DNA from: Deltaproteobacteria bacterium
GTDB taxonomy: Bacteria; Myxococcota; Myxococcia; Myxococcales; 40CM-4-68-19
Reading direction: 5' to 3'
Assembly: GCA_005879535.1 (NCBI GenBank)
Contig: VBKI01000053.1
Coordinates: forward strand, 144,957-208,956
Length of the DNA stretch: 64,000 nucleotides
Position numbers and translations under genes: made by a program. This document shows, piece by piece, positions 37,687 through 46,101 of this stretch; the stretch's first letter is position 1; each line of letters begins with the position of its first letter. The notes under the pieces were generated by a model. It did not search any database and had not been told where the DNA came from. It was given only the letters and a program-made list of their open reading frames with translations.

Positions 37687-38684
37687 TAGTGGGCGAGGAT
37701 GTCGCGGTAGCCGGCGCCCGCCAGCGCCCTGCTCCGCGCGCCCCACTGGCAAAGGCCGACGCCGTGGCCGCTCCCCCGGCCTCGGAAGAGCGCCGTGGCT
37801 CCTTCCGTGCTCACCTCGAAGAGCAGCGAGGGGATCCGGTTGTAGCCGAGCAATTGCCGGAGCTCGACGGCGGACAGCGGCCGCGTTCCCGAAGACGTCG
37901 CCAGCGCCAGATCCTTCGCCCGCCCGCTGGCCGTGCGCGTCTCGACAGCGACCCCGCGGATCTCCGCCTGGATCCGCTGCGCTTTCCGCAAGGCCGCGGT
38001 GATCTCCGCCAGCGGCAACCGCACTGTCCACTCCCTCCGATCGTCGTCGCTGTCGCCGCCGCGAATGTACGGCGCGGCGCCCGGCTCGAGATGGAACGCC
38101 GCCTCCGCGCTCTCGCTCACCCCACCGCAGCTGGCGCTGAACCACGCGGCGATCGGCGCCGCTCCATAGGTCAGGACCTCGCCGGCGGTCGACCGCGCCG
38201 CGTCGAGCGCGGGCTGCGGCGGGCGGGCGGCGTTGCGGTAGACCTGGTCGAGCACGGAGGAGCCGAGATGCGCGCGAGCGCCGGGGCCTTGCGCAACCTT
38301 CTGCGCGACGGCGAACGTGCGCGCCGCCACCGCCTGCGCGCGGAGCGCCTCCGCCGGCCACTTCGGGGACACTTCGCTGGCCACGACCGCCGCGACGTAC
38401 TGCTCGAGGTCGACCGCATTCACGGCCACGAGCGCGCCGCGGTCGATGAACACCTCCAGGCGCCCGGGCAGCTCGCGGCCGTCCACTCGAACCGGCCCGG
38501 GAAACTCCGCGGAGGCGACCGCTTTGCCGTCCACGGTCAGGACGGAATCGACGACCGCGAGCGCGTGGTTGCGTCCCCCGGCTTCGATGCGCGCCGCGCG
38601 CTGGCCGCGCGCGACCTCGATGCGGATCTCCTCGGCCTGTACGGCGAGGCCTGCGCAGAGAACGACGACCGCGGCCGCACGCAT
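37653..38684 (-). CDS. exported SpoIID/LytB domain protein
   Basis: The 343-residue product has a signal peptide (RAAAVVVLCAGLAVQA) followed by a SpoIID domain. Signatures are NAVDLEQYVAAVVASEVSP (near 91), EALRAQAVAARTFAVAQ (near 113) and RGRGSGHGVGLCQWGARSRA near the end. In the family this is a lytic transglycosylase fold acting on denuded peptidoglycan glycans. It probably acts in the periplasm. ATG 38684 gives the signal peptide. Its 3' end overlaps the neighbouring plus-strand gene. A hairpin repeat copy lies upstream of it. Confidence 0.87.
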   Translation of the reverse strand: MRAAAVVVLCAGLAVQAEEIRIEVARGQRAARIEAGGRNHALAVVDSVLTVDGKAVASAEFPGPVRVDGRELPGRLEVFIDRGALVAVNAVDLEQYVAAVVASEVSPKWPAEALRAQAVAARTFAVAQKVAQGPGARAHLGSSVLDQVYRNAARPPQPALDAARSTAGEVLTYGAAPIAAWFSASCGGVSESAEAAFHLEPGAAPYIRGGDSDDDRREWTVRLPLAEITAALRKAQRIQAEIRGVAVETRTASGRAKDLALATSSGTRPLSAVELRQLLGYNRIPSLLFEVSTEGATALFRGRGSGHGVGLCQWGARSRALAGAGYRDILAHYYPDAEVRRMY

Positions 38685-38726
38685 TGCGCGCAGCGTGCCG
38701 CAGTGAACGTCGGCAAGCAAAAAACG

Positions 38727-38777
38727 TGTACAGCCTCGAGCGGTAGCCGCAAAGCCGTTTCGGTGCGGCAGCGGCTA
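38727..38777 (-). repeat. dispersed two-part hairpin repeat, copy 4 (carries a stop codon)
   Basis: Outer arms TAGCCGC (38744-38750) and GCGGCTA (38771-38777). The inner stem is reduced to GCCG (38754-38757) with CGGC (38766-38769), because the CACC of the left arm is missing; the right arm still has GGTG in the loop. The leader TGTACAGCCTCGAG is at 38727-38740. The minus-strand TAG at its start is the stop codon of the CBS gene. Confidence 0.86.
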
Positions 38778-39209
38778 ATGGCGAGCTGTCGAACCTTCCT
38801 CCTTCACACCGCGGACCGTCTGGCCAACCTCGCCCTCGCTCTCCGACTGCGCCAGGTCCTGCAGGCTGATCACGCCCACCGGCTTCTTCTGCGCGTCGCA
38901 GACGAGGATCCGCTGCACCTTCCGCTGCTGCATGAGCTGGCGTGCGCGGTCGACGTCCTCTTCCGGCCGGCAGCAGACAACTTCGTTGCCCCCGAAATCG
39001 CTCAGCTTCGCCGACTTCGGGTCCACGCCTTTCGCCACCACGCGGATGACGATGTCGCGATCGGTCACCGTGCCGACGGCAATTCCGGACTGGTCGACGA
39101 TGGGGACGAACCCGATGTCCTTGTCCGCCATCAGGCGCGCGACCTCCTGGACGTTGGCGTTCATCTGCACGGTTGCGGGGTTCTTCGACATGATTTCCTG
39201 ACAGCGCAT
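38775..39209 (-). CDS. CBS domain protein
   Basis: The 144-residue product is a tandem CBS pair (Bateman module). The first repeat starts EIMSKNPATVQMNANVQEVA with GFVPIVDQSGIAVGTVTDRD; the second has VVCCRPEEDVDRARQLMQQ with RILVCDAQKKPVGVISLQDL. Such stand-alone modules bind adenine nucleotides or similar ligands and act as regulators. ATG 39209 is chosen for the perfect GGAGG upstream. It is divergent from the diguanylate cyclase gene. Its TAG stop lies in the hairpin repeat. Confidence 0.92.
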   Translation of the reverse strand: MRCQEIMSKNPATVQMNANVQEVARLMADKDIGFVPIVDQSGIAVGTVTDRDIVIRVVAKGVDPKSAKLSDFGGNEVVCCRPEEDVDRARQLMQQRKVQRILVCDAQKKPVGVISLQDLAQSESEGEVGQTVRGVKEEGSTARH

Positions 39210-39292
39210 TGCGGCCTCCTTCGAGGTCCGTAATGTGCGTTTCGCACCCACCCGCAGCCAGTGCGGCACAGAGGCGGTACAATCGGCTGCTC

Positions 39293-40792
39293 GTGCTCTC
39301 GCGTATCCGCCGATCGCTCGCCCTCAAGCTCATCCTCGCCTCGGCCATCCCCTCGGCTCTGGTGCTCCTCACCGGTCTCGGCGCTCTCGTCGCGCACAGC
39401 CACCGCATCGCCCTGCGTAACCCGGCGATGGCGTTCGACGAGCTGCGCACCGGCGCCATCCTCGGCACCCTGCTGGCGCTCACGTTCGCAGGGATGACCA
39501 TCGCTCTCGCGGCGCGTCATTTCCTGCTCAAGCCCATCCAGGCGCTCTCGCGGGTGATGGCTCGGGCCGAGCTCGGCGAATTCCTCGTCCGCGCCCGGGT
39601 ACAGACCGAGGACGAGCTGGGGAGGCTCGCCCGCAGCTTCAACACGATGCTCTCGCGGATCACCGACATGGCCGTGACGGACATCGAGACGCGCGCCTCG
39701 ATGGCGCGGATGGAGCGCGATCTGTCGCTGCAGGCCGAGCTCCAGGCGGTGAACGAACGCCTCGGCGCGCACGTCGGCGAGATGGAGCTTCTCCTGGAAG
39801 TCTCCAACGCCATCTCCGGAACGCTCGATCTTCCCGAGCTGCTCGCGACTCTCGGGCGCCAGGTGTGCGCGCGGTTCGGGGTCAGCGAGTTCTCGGTGAT
39901 GCTCGTCGACGATGCGACCGATCAGCTGGTCGTCGAGGCCGTCGCGGGCGACGCCCCGCGGAACGCCCGCGGCATGCGCTTCCATCTCGGCGAGGGCATC
40001 ACCGGCGAGGTGGCCGCGCGCGGTCAGATCGTCTACGTCAAGGACGTCGCCAAGGACCCGCGCTACCTGCAGCACAAAGGCAAGGACCCCAGCGCCGGCT
40101 CCTTCCTGGCCGCGCCGCTGCGGAGCAAGGGGCGGATCCTAGGGGTGATGAACCTCAACCGCCCGCGCGAGGACGACTTCAGCGCCCAGGAAATCCGCCT
40201 CGCCGAAGCCATCGGCGCCCAGGCGGCGCTGGCCATCGCCAACGCCCGCCTCTACCAGCAGACGCTGGAGCTGTCGTTCACGGACCCGCTCACCGGCGTT
40301 CCCAACCGGCGGCAGCTCTTCCTCCGCCTGGAGAACGAGCTGTCGCGGTCGCTGCGGTTCGGAGACCCGCTCTCCGTCCTGATGATCGACCTGGATCTGT
40401 TCAAGCGGATCAACGACGCGCACGGCCACAGCGTCGGAGACGGCGTGCTCCGCGGCGTCGCACTGGCCCTGCGGCGAACCATCCGCAAGATCGACGTCGT
40501 CGCCCGCTATGGCGGCGAGGAGTTCTGCGTGGTGCTGCCGCGCGTCGCCAAGCCCGAGGCGTTCGAGGTCGCGGAGAAGCTGCGCCGTGCGGTCGCCGCC
40601 ACCACCGTCCCCGGTCCCGAGGGCCATCCTGCGCTCTCGGTGACCATCTCTGTCGGCGTTGCAACACTGGACACCGACGCACAGGACGTTGTCGGCCTCA
40701 TCGACAAAGCCGACAGCGCGCTGTACGAAGCCAAACGACTCGGGCGGGACCGGGTCTCGATGGCTACGCCGCTCCATCGGGCGAGTGCCTGA
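39293..40792 (+). CDS. membrane HAMP-GAF-GGDEF diguanylate cyclase
   Basis: The 499-residue product has two N-terminal helices (ALKLILASAIPSALVLLTGL and GAILGTLLALTFAGMTIAL), a HAMP-like segment and a coiled coil. A GAF domain follows (about 165-305; FSVMLVDDATDQLVVEAVAG), then a GGDEF domain with the active motif RYGGEEFCVVLP. The inhibitory site RKID lies five residues before GGEEF, so feedback by c-di-GMP is expected. It should make c-di-GMP in response to a ligand or redox signal. The GTG at 39293 places the first helix correctly; the start is not certain. Confidence 0.92.
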   Translation: MLSRIRRSLALKLILASAIPSALVLLTGLGALVAHSHRIALRNPAMAFDELRTGAILGTLLALTFAGMTIALAARHFLLKPIQALSRVMARAELGEFLVRARVQTEDELGRLARSFNTMLSRITDMAVTDIETRASMARMERDLSLQAELQAVNERLGAHVGEMELLLEVSNAISGTLDLPELLATLGRQVCARFGVSEFSVMLVDDATDQLVVEAVAGDAPRNARGMRFHLGEGITGEVAARGQIVYVKDVAKDPRYLQHKGKDPSAGSFLAAPLRSKGRILGVMNLNRPREDDFSAQEIRLAEAIGAQAALAIANARLYQQTLELSFTDPLTGVPNRRQLFLRLENELSRSLRFGDPLSVLMIDLDLFKRINDAHGHSVGDGVLRGVALALRRTIRKIDVVARYGGEEFCVVLPRVAKPEAFEVAEKLRRAVAATTVPGPEGHPALSVTISVGVATLDTDAQDVVGLIDKADSALYEAKRLGRDRVSMATPLHRASA

Positions 40793-40833
40793 CGCACTGC
40801 GCCCCTTGCAGCGCCTTCCGCCGATGCGCACCC

Positions 40834-40850
40834 TCCGCCCCGGGGGCGGA
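40834..40850 (+). terminator. hairpin after the diguanylate cyclase gene
   Basis: TCCGCCC (40834-40840) and GGGCGGA (40844-40850) form a perfect stem with a CGG loop, 41 bp after the stop. A second small hairpin (CCGC/GCGG, 40851-40861) abuts it. No T tract follows. Confidence 0.45.
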
Positions 40851-40900
40851 CCGCCTTGCGGCGGCTGCAGGGTCGGGTGGGTCAGGGGGAGGAAAACTCG

Positions 40901-41476
40901 ATGCTTTTCGCAGTCCTGGTTCTCGGCGCCGGTTCCTCCGTGGCGCCCGCGGCCGACCGGTCCGGGGAGGCCGGCGTCCAGTCGATGGTCAACGAGGAAT
41001 CGCCCGACGTGTTCCTCGCCAAGGCGACGCTGCAGCAATACCTGTCGCGGGTCGTGCGCAAGGACTGGGACGGAGCCCGGCGGCTCACGCATGCGAGGAC
41101 GCTGGTCGTCATCGCCCACATGAGGCGGCGCACCGGAGTGGAGCGCCACAATCTCGCTCCCTGGGCGAACCGCGAATCCGAGCTCAAGACGTTCAGGTTC
41201 ACCGGCGCGCGGCAGGTGTCGCCGGGCGCGGTTCTCATCCAGGTCAGCGAGGACAGCTACCGCACCGCGGAACAGGGGATGTCGGTGGACGACCCGGCGG
41301 TCTATCTCATGTTCAAGTCGCGCGGCGGATTCGTCGTGGGCGACAAGAAGGCCGGGGTCGAGTTGAGCGACGTCAGCGACCATTCGGTACGAGCCGGCTA
41401 TCCCGGATACGTCGACCAGCAGGTCCAGGCGCAGGCCCGGCGAGAGTCGGCGCTCTTCGACGGACGACATCGGTAA
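40901..41476 (+). CDS. small exported protein, NTF2-like
   Basis: The 191-residue product has a signal peptide (LFAVLVLGAGSSVAPAA). The mature part resembles an NTF2-like/DUF4440 fold: VFLAKATLQQYLSRVVRKDWDGA is the first helix pair and PAVYLMFKSRGGFVVGDKKA gives the strands. A periplasmic small-molecule binding role is possible but not shown. ATG 40901 is set by GGGGGAGGA at good spacing. It is convergent with the MoxR gene; the two stop codons lie in a 16-bp palindrome. Confidence 0.78.
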   Translation: MLFAVLVLGAGSSVAPAADRSGEAGVQSMVNEESPDVFLAKATLQQYLSRVVRKDWDGARRLTHARTLVVIAHMRRRTGVERHNLAPWANRESELKTFRFTGARQVSPGAVLIQVSEDSYRTAEQGMSVDDPAVYLMFKSRGGFVVGDKKAGVELSDVSDHSVRAGYPGYVDQQVQAQARRESALFDGRHR

Positions 41477-41486
41477 GGCCTTACCG
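41471..41486. terminator. perfect palindrome holding both stop codons of a convergent pair
   Basis: CGGTAAGGCCTTACCG is a perfect 16-bp palindrome. Its plus-strand TAA (41474-41476) is the stop of the NTF2-like gene, and its minus-strand TAA (41483-41481) is the stop of the MoxR gene. The genes are separated by only four bases (GGCC). Confidence 0.75.
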
Positions 41487-42407
41487 AAACTCAGCCCCCG
41501 CGATGTACGCGAGGTGGTCCCGCGCCTTCGCGATGTCCGCCTCGTACTTCAGGATGATCGCCAGCGTATCCGCCACCAGCTGCGGCTCGAGCGTCGCGGC
41601 GTTCAGGATCGTCAGCGCGCGCACCCAGTCGAGCGTCTCGCTGATCGACGGCGGCTTCTTCAGATCGAGCTTCCGCACCGCCTGCACCGCCGCGACCACC
41701 TTCCGCGCCAGCTGATCGGCCACGCCGGGAACGCGCGAACGCACGATCTCCAGCTCGCGCTGTGGCGTGGGGAAATCGATGTACAGGTGCAGGCATCGCC
41801 TCTTGAGCCCATCCGACAGCTCGCGCGCTGCATTGGAGGTCAGGACGACGCGCGGCGTGTGCACCGCCCGGACGGTGCCCAGCTCGGGCACCGTTACGGC
41901 ACTGTCGGCGAGCACCTCGAGAAGGAACGCCTCGAACTCCGGGTCGGCCTTGTCGATCTCGTCCACCAGCAGCAGTGCCGGGTCCTTCGATCGGATGGCC
42001 GCGAGGACCGGTCGAGGGAGCAGGAACCGTTCGCTGAAGAAGAGATCGTCGGAGCTGGCGATCCGTTCGGCCGCTTCCGCCAACGTTCCCGTTCCGGCGA
42101 TGGTCTCGGCGATCTTGTCCTTGAGCAGCTGCGTGTAGAGAAGCTGCTTCGCGTACTCCCACTCGTACAGCGCCTTGGACTCGTCGAGGCCCTCGTAGCA
42201 TTGCAGCCGCAAGAGCGTGCGACCCGTGGCCTGGGCGAGCGCCCGGGCCAGCTCGGTCTTGCCGACCCCCGCGGGACCTTCGACCAGGATCGGCTTCTCC
42301 AGCCGGTCGGCCAGAAAGGCGCTGGTCGCGATCTCCGGCGACGGCAGGTAACCCGCGCCGCGGAGGCGTTCCGCCGCGTCCTCGACGGTCTGCAGCGCGT
42401 GAGCCAT
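41481..42407 (-). CDS. MoxR family AAA+ ATPase
   Basis: The 308-residue product has Walker A GPAGVGKTELARAL (near 45-58), Walker B ALLLVDEIDKADPEFEAFL (near 130-148), sensor LTSNAARELSDGLKRRC (near 170-186) and the lid helices. MoxR ATPases remodel or assist maturation of protein complexes with VWA-domain partners. I take ATG 42407 because it starts the conserved region; the longer frame is unlike the family. No VWA, CoxE or DUF58 gene is adjacent, so its partner must be elsewhere. Confidence 0.9.
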   Translation of the reverse strand: MAHALQTVEDAAERLRGAGYLPSPEIATSAFLADRLEKPILVEGPAGVGKTELARALAQATGRTLLRLQCYEGLDESKALYEWEYAKQLLYTQLLKDKIAETIAGTGTLAEAAERIASSDDLFFSERFLLPRPVLAAIRSKDPALLLVDEIDKADPEFEAFLLEVLADSAVTVPELGTVRAVHTPRVVLTSNAARELSDGLKRRCLHLYIDFPTPQRELEIVRSRVPGVADQLARKVVAAVQAVRKLDLKKPPSISETLDWVRALTILNAATLEPQLVADTLAIILKYEADIAKARDHLAYIAGAEFR

Positions 42408-42480
42408 CGCGCGTTGTGTAACATGCCACGCACCGCGCAGGGAGTTTCGCACTGGCACCCCTCGTGCACCCCCTCCTCGC

Positions 42481-42672
42481 GTGAACCGGAAACTGGCGCT
42501 CATCCTCGCGGCGATCGTCCTTCCTGGCGGTTTCATCGCCCTTTTGGGCGCCATGTTCCTGAGAGCGCTCGGCCAGACCGAGCGGGGCCGCAAGGTGTTC
42601 GCCCTGGCGCGCAAGCGCGTCCCCCGGTGGCGCCGGATCGCGCCGGCGTTCCGGGAACGACAGGTTGCGTAG
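42481..42672 (+). CDS. small single-helix membrane protein
   Basis: The 63-residue product has one N-terminal hydrophobic helix (LALILAAIVLPGGFIALLGA) and a very basic C-terminal half (RGRKVFALARKRVPRWRRIA). It starts at GTG 42481, with no strong ribosome-binding site. Its TAG stop occupies the mirror position of the debranching enzyme's TAG in the following hairpin, which supports it as a real gene. Family and function are unknown. Confidence 0.6.
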   Translation: MNRKLALILAAIVLPGGFIALLGAMFLRALGQTERGRKVFALARKRVPRWRRIAPAFRERQVA

Positions 42673-42708
42673 GAAAAGCGCTTCCGCTGGGTAAGGGAGT
42701 TCCTACGC
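42667..42708. terminator. hairpin holding both stop codons of a convergent pair
   Basis: GCGTAGGAA (42667-42675) pairs with TTCCTACGC (42700-42708). Inside, AGCG (42677-42680... start A at 42677) faces CGCT (42685-42688) around CTTC. The plus-strand TAG (42670-42672) ends the small membrane protein gene, and the minus-strand TAG (42705-42703) ends the debranching enzyme gene, at mirror-image positions in the stem. Confidence 0.78.
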
Positions 42709-44973
42709 CTCGTCGCGGTGAGCGCCGAGCTCGATCCGGATCGCCAGCGGCTCGCCTTCCATCTCGCGTACCGCGGCGAAGCACGAATCGCCCGTGCAGG
42801 TGAACTCCACGCTCACGCGCGTGTCTCCGATGCGCAGCCGCTCCAGCCTCACCCGCTCGAGCGGTTTCGGCAGGTGCGGGTTCACGATCTTGAGCGTCTT
42901 CCTCGGCGCGTCGGGATAAATGCCGAGGCAGGCGCGCAGCATCAGGAAGAGCGCTCCGGAGGCCCACGCCTGCGGGGAGCAAGAGACCGGATAGCTGACC
43001 ACCAGGTCTCCCTCCGCGCGCCCCATGCCGCAATAAAGCTCCGGGAGGCGATAGTGGCGGAATTGGCGGCACGCGTCGTACGCGCCTGCGAGCACCTGCG
43101 CAGCGATCTTCTGCATGCCATAGTTCGACAGCCCCATCGCGATCAGCGAGTTGTCGTGCGGCCAGATCGTGCCGTTGTGGTAGCTGAGCGGGTTGTACGG
43201 CCGCTGCCCCTTCGCCAGCGTCCGGATTCCGAACCCGGAGAAGCTGTCCGGCGACAGCAGCGTCCGCGCGACCCTGCGGGCGCGCACCTCGGGGACCGCG
43301 CGCGAGAACAGCAGGTGCCCCGCCTTCTCCATCCAGAAGGCCTCGTCGAGGCGGCGCACGAGCTGTTGCGCCGAGCTCGTGCAGCGCGCGGCGTCTTCGC
43401 GCCGGCCGAGCTGCCGGTACAGGCGCGCCATCCGCCGCCACGCATCGGCGCAGTATCCCTGCACCTCGACCAGCGCGATGGGCGGCTCGGCGGGGGTGCC
43501 GTCGGGGTGGGGGACGCCGTCCCAGGAATCCTTCCAGCCCTGGTTGCGGAGACCGCGCTCCGTCTTGCGCTGGTACTCGATGAAACCGTCGCCGTCCTTG
43601 TCGCCGGACTGCTCGATCCAGCGCAGCGCCGCTTCCGCCGCGGGAAGGAGCTGTTGCGCGGTGGCCTGGTCGTTCGTCCACTGAATGTATTCCGTGTAGA
43701 GGACCAGGAAGAGCGGCGTCGAATCCACGCTGCCGTAGTACGGCGTGTGCGGGACCTCGCCGGTACGCGCCAGCTCGCCGCGGCGGATCTCGTGCAGGAT
43801 CTTGCCTGGTTCCTCCTCCCGGAAGTCGTCGGCCTTCTTTCCTTGGTGCGCGGCGAGGAACAACAGGGCATCGCGGGCGATGTCCGGATTGACGGGCAGC
43901 GCCTGGAACCCCGTGATCAGCGCGTCGCGGCCGAACGGCGAGGCGTACCAGGGGACGCCGGCGGAGATGACGCGCCGCCCGTCCCAGAACACGGAGAGCG
44001 CCTTGAGATCGGCGACCGCCTGCGCCAGGGCCCAGTTCAGCGCCTCTTCGTTGGTCTCGAACCTCGCGCTCGCTTCCGCCCACTGCCGGTAGTCCGCGCG
44101 CGCGCGCGCAACCCGCTCGTCGAATCTCCTCGGCGCCGGCGGCTGGGAGGGAGGGTGCGACCCGGGATACAGCCAGCCCGCGTCCGGCTCCTCGCTGACG
44201 ATGGGCGGCGGCCGGTACCCGGGTTGCCGCGCGGCATCCGCGGCCTCGCGCACCGACGTCCCGGAGCGGACGGCGTGCAGCGAGGGAAGCGCGTGCAGCT
44301 CCAACCCTGCGCACTCGTTCGGGCCGAGGTGGAAGTGGAACCGCGCGTGGCCGCCTGCGATCTCGTCGGGAGAGCGCCCTGGAAAGAACACTTCGGCGCG
44401 ATAGAGGACGCCGTCCCGGCCCTGGTAGCAGAAGACGACGCGGTCCTCGGACACGATGGGATGGAAATACGTCCCGCGCTCGCGCCGCCTGGCGCCGCGG
44501 ACCTCGAACTGATCGGCGAAGTCGGAGGCGAACTCGTAGTCGACCCAGTAGTCGATGTCCCGGACGAGGTAGTTCGTCAGCGTCAGCCGCTCGACGAAAT
44601 GATCGTCGATGAGCTGCTCGCGGCGGATGTGCAGGAAGTTCACCGGATCCTGGAACACGCCGCCGAAGTGGGTGCTGGTGACGGTCAGGTCGACCTGCGA
44701 GGTGTACTCGGCGCGGGTCTGGGTCGAGAGCACGACCGGAGGTCCGCCGGCCACCGTCAGGCGCAGCTTGCTGAGAAAGCGGGTGTCCTCGAAGTAGGCG
44801 CCCTGGTCGCGCGCGCCAGGCGGCCAGATGTCTCCGACGCGCCCCGTGACGGCGAAGAGGTTGCCGCGCTTGAGGACCAGCTTGTCGGTGCCCGTGGACT
44901 CCGGCAGCGAGCCCAGATCCTCGTAGCCGAGCAGCTCGGCCGCGCCGACGGTCGTCAGCGTGCCGTCGCGCAC
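42703..44973 (-). CDS. amylo-alpha-1,6-glucosidase (glycogen debranching) family
   Basis: The 756-residue product has the bacterial debranching N-terminal domain (about 25-230; LVLKRGNLFAVTGRVGDIWP, then YFEDTRFLSKLRLTV) and a C-terminal (alpha/alpha)6 glucosidase domain. Visible active-site segments are SAGVPWYASPFGRDALITGF, GDKDGDGFIEYQRK and NPLSYHNGTIWPHDNSLIA. It should remove alpha-1,6 branches of glycogen or a related glucan. The GTG at 44973, one base after the upstream TGA, is taken as start; the TTG further up is weaker. It is the last gene of a four-gene glucan run. Confidence 0.9.
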   Translation of the reverse strand: MRDGTLTTVGAAELLGYEDLGSLPESTGTDKLVLKRGNLFAVTGRVGDIWPPGARDQGAYFEDTRFLSKLRLTVAGGPPVVLSTQTRAEYTSQVDLTVTSTHFGGVFQDPVNFLHIRREQLIDDHFVERLTLTNYLVRDIDYWVDYEFASDFADQFEVRGARRRERGTYFHPIVSEDRVVFCYQGRDGVLYRAEVFFPGRSPDEIAGGHARFHFHLGPNECAGLELHALPSLHAVRSGTSVREAADAARQPGYRPPPIVSEEPDAGWLYPGSHPPSQPPAPRRFDERVARARADYRQWAEASARFETNEEALNWALAQAVADLKALSVFWDGRRVISAGVPWYASPFGRDALITGFQALPVNPDIARDALLFLAAHQGKKADDFREEEPGKILHEIRRGELARTGEVPHTPYYGSVDSTPLFLVLYTEYIQWTNDQATAQQLLPAAEAALRWIEQSGDKDGDGFIEYQRKTERGLRNQGWKDSWDGVPHPDGTPAEPPIALVEVQGYCADAWRRMARLYRQLGRREDAARCTSSAQQLVRRLDEAFWMEKAGHLLFSRAVPEVRARRVARTLLSPDSFSGFGIRTLAKGQRPYNPLSYHNGTIWPHDNSLIAMGLSNYGMQKIAAQVLAGAYDACRQFRHYRLPELYCGMGRAEGDLVVSYPVSCSPQAWASGALFLMLRACLGIYPDAPRKTLKIVNPHLPKPLERVRLERLRIGDTRVSVEFTCTGDSCFAAVREMEGEPLAIRIELGAHRDEA

Positions 44974-44974
44974 C

Positions 44975-46030
44975 TCAGCCCTCCGCTGCCGCGGCGTCGG
45001 CTGCGGCAACGAATGGCTCGGCCTGCGCCCGGCGGTACTGCTCGAGGTAGTCGTCGGCCATCCGCGCCGCCGACCAGCGCTGGATAGCCCCTGTGCGGAT
45101 CCGCCGGCGGTCGAAGAGCTTGTCGGCGATCCGGGCGGCGGCCACCATCTCCGCCGGATCGTCGCAGATCACGCCGGTGATGCCGTCGTCGAGGATCTCC
45201 GGCACCGCTCCGCGCGACGTCCCCAGCACGGGAACGCCGCTCAACATCGCCTCGATGGTCACCAGGCCGAAGGGCTCTTCCCATTCGATTGGGAAGAGGA
45301 GCGCGCGGGCGCGGGCGAGCAGCGCGGCCTTGCGGCTGCCGCCCACGGGTCCGAGCTCGAGCACGCCGTGCCGCGCGATCAGCGGCTGCACCTCGGCATC
45401 GAAGTAATCGCGCTCATGCGGCTCGCCTGCCATCACCAGCGGCAGCCTGGCTCGGGAGGCGACCTCGATCGCCGCCGCCACTCCCTTTACCCGGTCGTAG
45501 CGCCCGAGGAAGAGCAGATAACCCTGGTCGTCCATCGGGCGATAGCGCGAGGGATCCAGGCCGTGGTGGACGACGGCAGCGACCTTGGCCGTCTCCTGCC
45601 GCGCCTGCGATCGGCTGATGGCGATCAGCCTCACTTCGGGCGTGCGCGCATAGAGGTCGCTGAGCTCTGGCACGTGATGGTGGTGGAGGGTGCAGATCAC
45701 CGGCCAGGGAGAGATGCGCGCCATCTCCACTGCCGCCGGCGAGTGGACGTGGACGACATCGAAGCCGCGCGGATCGCGGGCGGCGTCGCGCAGCGACCAG
45801 GTGGCGTGGACCCGCTCGATGTCCCGGTCCGGCGGCCATTGCGCGGCCGGAAAGTAGGAGCGCACTTCGATTCCGGGAAGGTCGGAGTCGCCGGTCGCGT
45901 ACACCACGACGTCCGTTCCCTTCGCCGTCAGTGCCTTGGCCAGCTCGGCGACCACGAGCTCGGTCCCTCCGTATCCCTTGGGGGGCACCGGCACGAAAGG
46001 CGTCGAGATGAGCGCCACCCGCAGCGTCAT
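44975..46030 (-). CDS. GT4-family glycosyltransferase of the glucan cluster
   Basis: The 351-residue product starts LRVALISTPFVPVPPKGYGG with the glycine-rich GT4 loop. It has FLGRYDRVKGVAAAIEVA (near 180) and the donor-site E-x7-E in EWEEPFGLVTIEAMLSGVPV (near 255-274). In this gene neighbourhood it could elongate an alpha-glucan or a trehalose-like product. The ATG has a strong GGAGGG that is partly locked in a perfect hairpin (46036-46057). The stop is one base before the debranching gene start. Confidence 0.88.
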   Translation of the reverse strand: MTLRVALISTPFVPVPPKGYGGTELVVAELAKALTAKGTDVVVYATGDSDLPGIEVRSYFPAAQWPPDRDIERVHATWSLRDAARDPRGFDVVHVHSPAAVEMARISPWPVICTLHHHHVPELSDLYARTPEVRLIAISRSQARQETAKVAAVVHHGLDPSRYRPMDDQGYLLFLGRYDRVKGVAAAIEVASRARLPLVMAGEPHERDYFDAEVQPLIARHGVLELGPVGGSRKAALLARARALLFPIEWEEPFGLVTIEAMLSGVPVLGTSRGAVPEILDDGITGVICDDPAEMVAAARIADKLFDRRRIRTGAIQRWSAARMADDYLEQYRRAQAEPFVAAADAAAAEG

Positions 46031-46035
46031 CGTCC

Positions 46036-46057
46036 CTCCGTTGAGGATTCAACGGAG
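46036..46057 (-). promoter_or_regulatory. perfect hairpin overlapping the GT4 ribosome-binding site
   Basis: CTCCGTTGA (46036-46044) and TCAACGGAG (46049-46057) form a perfect 9-bp stem with loop GGAT. Read on the minus strand, the 3' arm ends in GGAG, which is part of the Shine-Dalgarno GGAGGG six bases before the ATG. It may limit GT4 translation or end the branching-enzyme message. Confidence 0.72.
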
Positions 46058-46101
46058 CGAACGGTATGCATTCAACTACGGACAGGCACAGCGGACGGTC
46101 G

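Noticed and set aside
35617..39501. A 1294-codon minus-strand open frame
   Set aside because: It runs antisense or out of frame through five well-supported genes, with Arg/Gly-rich composition and no domain.
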